A DNA stretch of 41,671 nt from Streptomyces aidingensis (GTDB lineage: Bacteria > Actinomycetota > Actinomycetes > Streptomycetales > Streptomycetaceae), in assembly GCF_900112355.1 (NCBI RefSeq), contig NZ_FOLM01000028.1, positions 1 to 41,671 on the forward strand. The letters are read 5' to 3'. The notes under the pieces are model-generated. The model worked only from the letters and a program-made list of their open reading frames with translations, had not been told where the DNA came from and ran no database searches. Positions 40,915 through 41,671 of this stretch are shown piece after piece (position 1 is the stretch's first letter; every line of letters begins with the position of its first letter). Both the position numbers and the translations under genes were made by a program.

Positions 40915-41152
40915 ACTTGTCGTGTGCGGGCCAACCTATGGGCCGTTGGCAGCCTCGGCCGCTGCCGACCCGGGTCACGAGCCGCGACCCGGACAACACC
41001 GGTCACCGGCCGCTCGGTGACCGGGAGTTCACCCCCCACCGTCGTTTACGACGCCGTCGCGCGGTGGCGCACCCTGCCCACCGACCGGCCGTGCCGGGTC
41101 GTAACGCGCTTCCTGGCTTCCCAGCCAGCCTTCCGAAGGAGGAAGCTTGCAC

Positions 41153-41671
41153 GTGAACGACGCCCCACCCCCCACGAAACGCCGCGGGCTCGGCCGCTTC
41201 CGGCCGCTGCTCAGGAGCCGCCGGACGAGCGGCCGGATCAAGCTGCTGATCAGTGCCGCGTGTGCCGCGCTGGTCGGGGCGGCGCTGCTGCCCGCCGGCA
41301 GTGCCCAGGCCGCGACCATCACGCAGAACTCCACCGGCACCGACGGCGGCTACTTCTACTCGTTCTGGACCGACGCCCCCGGCACGGTCACCATGAACAC
41401 CGGCTCCGGCGGCAACTACTCCACCCAGTGGAGCAACACCGGCAACTTCGTGGCCGGCAAGGGCTGGAGCACCGGAAGCAGCCGGACGGTCACCTACTCC
41501 GGCACCTTCAACCCCTCCGGCAACGCCTATCTGACGCTCTACGGCTGGTCGCGCAACCCGCTGGTGGAGTACTACATCGTCGACAACTGGGGCACCTACC
41601 GGCCCACCGGCACCTACAAGGGCACCGTCAACAGCGACGGCGGCACCTACGACATCTACGAGACCACCCGC
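41153..41671 (+). CDS. Secreted GH11 endo-1,4-beta-xylanase (3' end missing)
   Basis: Open from GTG 41153 through the last base of the window, 173 codons seen. AAGGAGG sits 10 nt upstream. The signal peptide has an unusually long basic N-region (NDAPPPTKRRGLGRFRPLLR) before a hydrophobic core and an AQA cleavage site. The mature enzyme shows the GH11 jelly-roll: GGYFYSFWTD, GNYSTQWSNTGNFVAGKGW, and LTLYGWSRNPLVEYYIVDNW with the nucleophile Glu at about residue 139. The acid/base Glu and any carbohydrate-binding module lie beyond the window. It cleaves xylan outside the cell, releasing xylo-oligosaccharides. Its promoter shares an operator-like palindrome with the sugar-binding genes at 2482 and 4111. 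Confidence 0.93.
   Translation, partial: MNDAPPPTKRRGLGRFRPLLRSRRTSGRIKLLISAACAALVGAALLPAGSAQAATITQNSTGTDGGYFYSFWTDAPGTVTMNTGSGGNYSTQWSNTGNFVAGKGWSTGSSRTVTYSGTFNPSGNAYLTLYGWSRNPLVEYYIVDNWGTYRPTGTYKGTVNSDGGTYDIYETTR

Larger units (their letters stand above)
40657..41152. other. 496-bp regulatory region upstream of the GH11 xylanase
   Basis: No gene is seen. GC content falls markedly between about 40720 and 40920. It contains three phased TTCCGGA sites (40734-40763), the operator-like TTCGG-N7-CCGAA (40887-40903), a TTGACA -35 candidate (40909-40914) and a GACAA-C-TTGTC palindrome (40911-40921). The leader after these is about 200 bp long, ending in AAGGAGG at 41136-41142. Confidence 0.6.

Noticed and set aside
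1..41671. tRNA, rRNA, CRISPR arrays, insertion sequences, prophage or NRPS/PKS genes
   Set aside because: Looked for and not seen: no repeat-spacer pattern, no transposase or integrase motifs, no carrier or condensation domains, and no recognisable tRNA arms.

Overview
The window is high-GC actinomycete chromosomal DNA, most likely Streptomyces or a close relative. Signs of this are the strong third-position GC bias, many GTG starts, 4-nt ATGA/GTGA overlaps within operons, apparently leaderless promoters, sugar ABC transporters without their own ATPase, and secreted plant-polysaccharide enzymes. No tRNA, rRNA, CRISPR array, insertion sequence or phage gene was recognised.

Layout. (1) 1-9300, carbohydrate region: the 3' part of a secreted ricin-lectin/beta-helix protein, a small zinc-ribbon protein, two tandem paralogous sugar-binding lipoproteins, two sugar ABC permeases and a GH5 glycoside hydrolase. 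(2) 9300-16860, minus strand: a secreted glycerophosphodiester phosphodiesterase, then a six-gene envelope operon of OmpR-type response regulator, histidine kinase, lipoprotein with a duplicated ECMR/PDPDP motif, efflux adaptor, ABC ATPase and MacB/FtsX permease. (3) 16975-29295, plus strand: a ten-gene cluster behind a promoter whose spacer is filled by a Fur-family (Zur-like) box. It encodes an ATP-grasp ligase, a DUF4213/DUF364 putative heavy-metal-chelation protein, a cysteine-synthase-like PLP enzyme, a dipeptide-epimerase-like enolase-superfamily enzyme, an MFS exporter, a SAM methyltransferase and a complete Dpp/Nik-type ABC importer. (4) 29400-32600: an RHH/PIN toxin-antitoxin pair, a probable truncated regulator, a CapA-family protein and a NADAR-family protein. 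(5) 32800-37300: a NarL-type two-component system followed by an MMPL transporter. (6) 37360-40660: NUDIX hydrolase, a small conserved protein, a tandem DUF1540 protein, an AraC-family regulator and an EamA exporter. (7) 40657-end: a long regulatory region and the 5' part of a secreted GH11 xylanase.

Two observations stand out. The first is the region-3 operon: its gene content and Zur-like box suggest a make-export-reimport metallophore system (probably for zinc, possibly another metal) that uses no NRPS and, as far as I can tell, matches no characterised cluster. The second is a shared palindrome, TTCGG-N7-CCGAA with conserved flanks, in the promoters of both sugar-binding genes and, 35 kb away, the GH11 xylanase. 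It implies one regulator coordinating xylan attack and sugar uptake.

All family assignments come from reading motifs by eye. No database search was possible, so product specificities are inferences.
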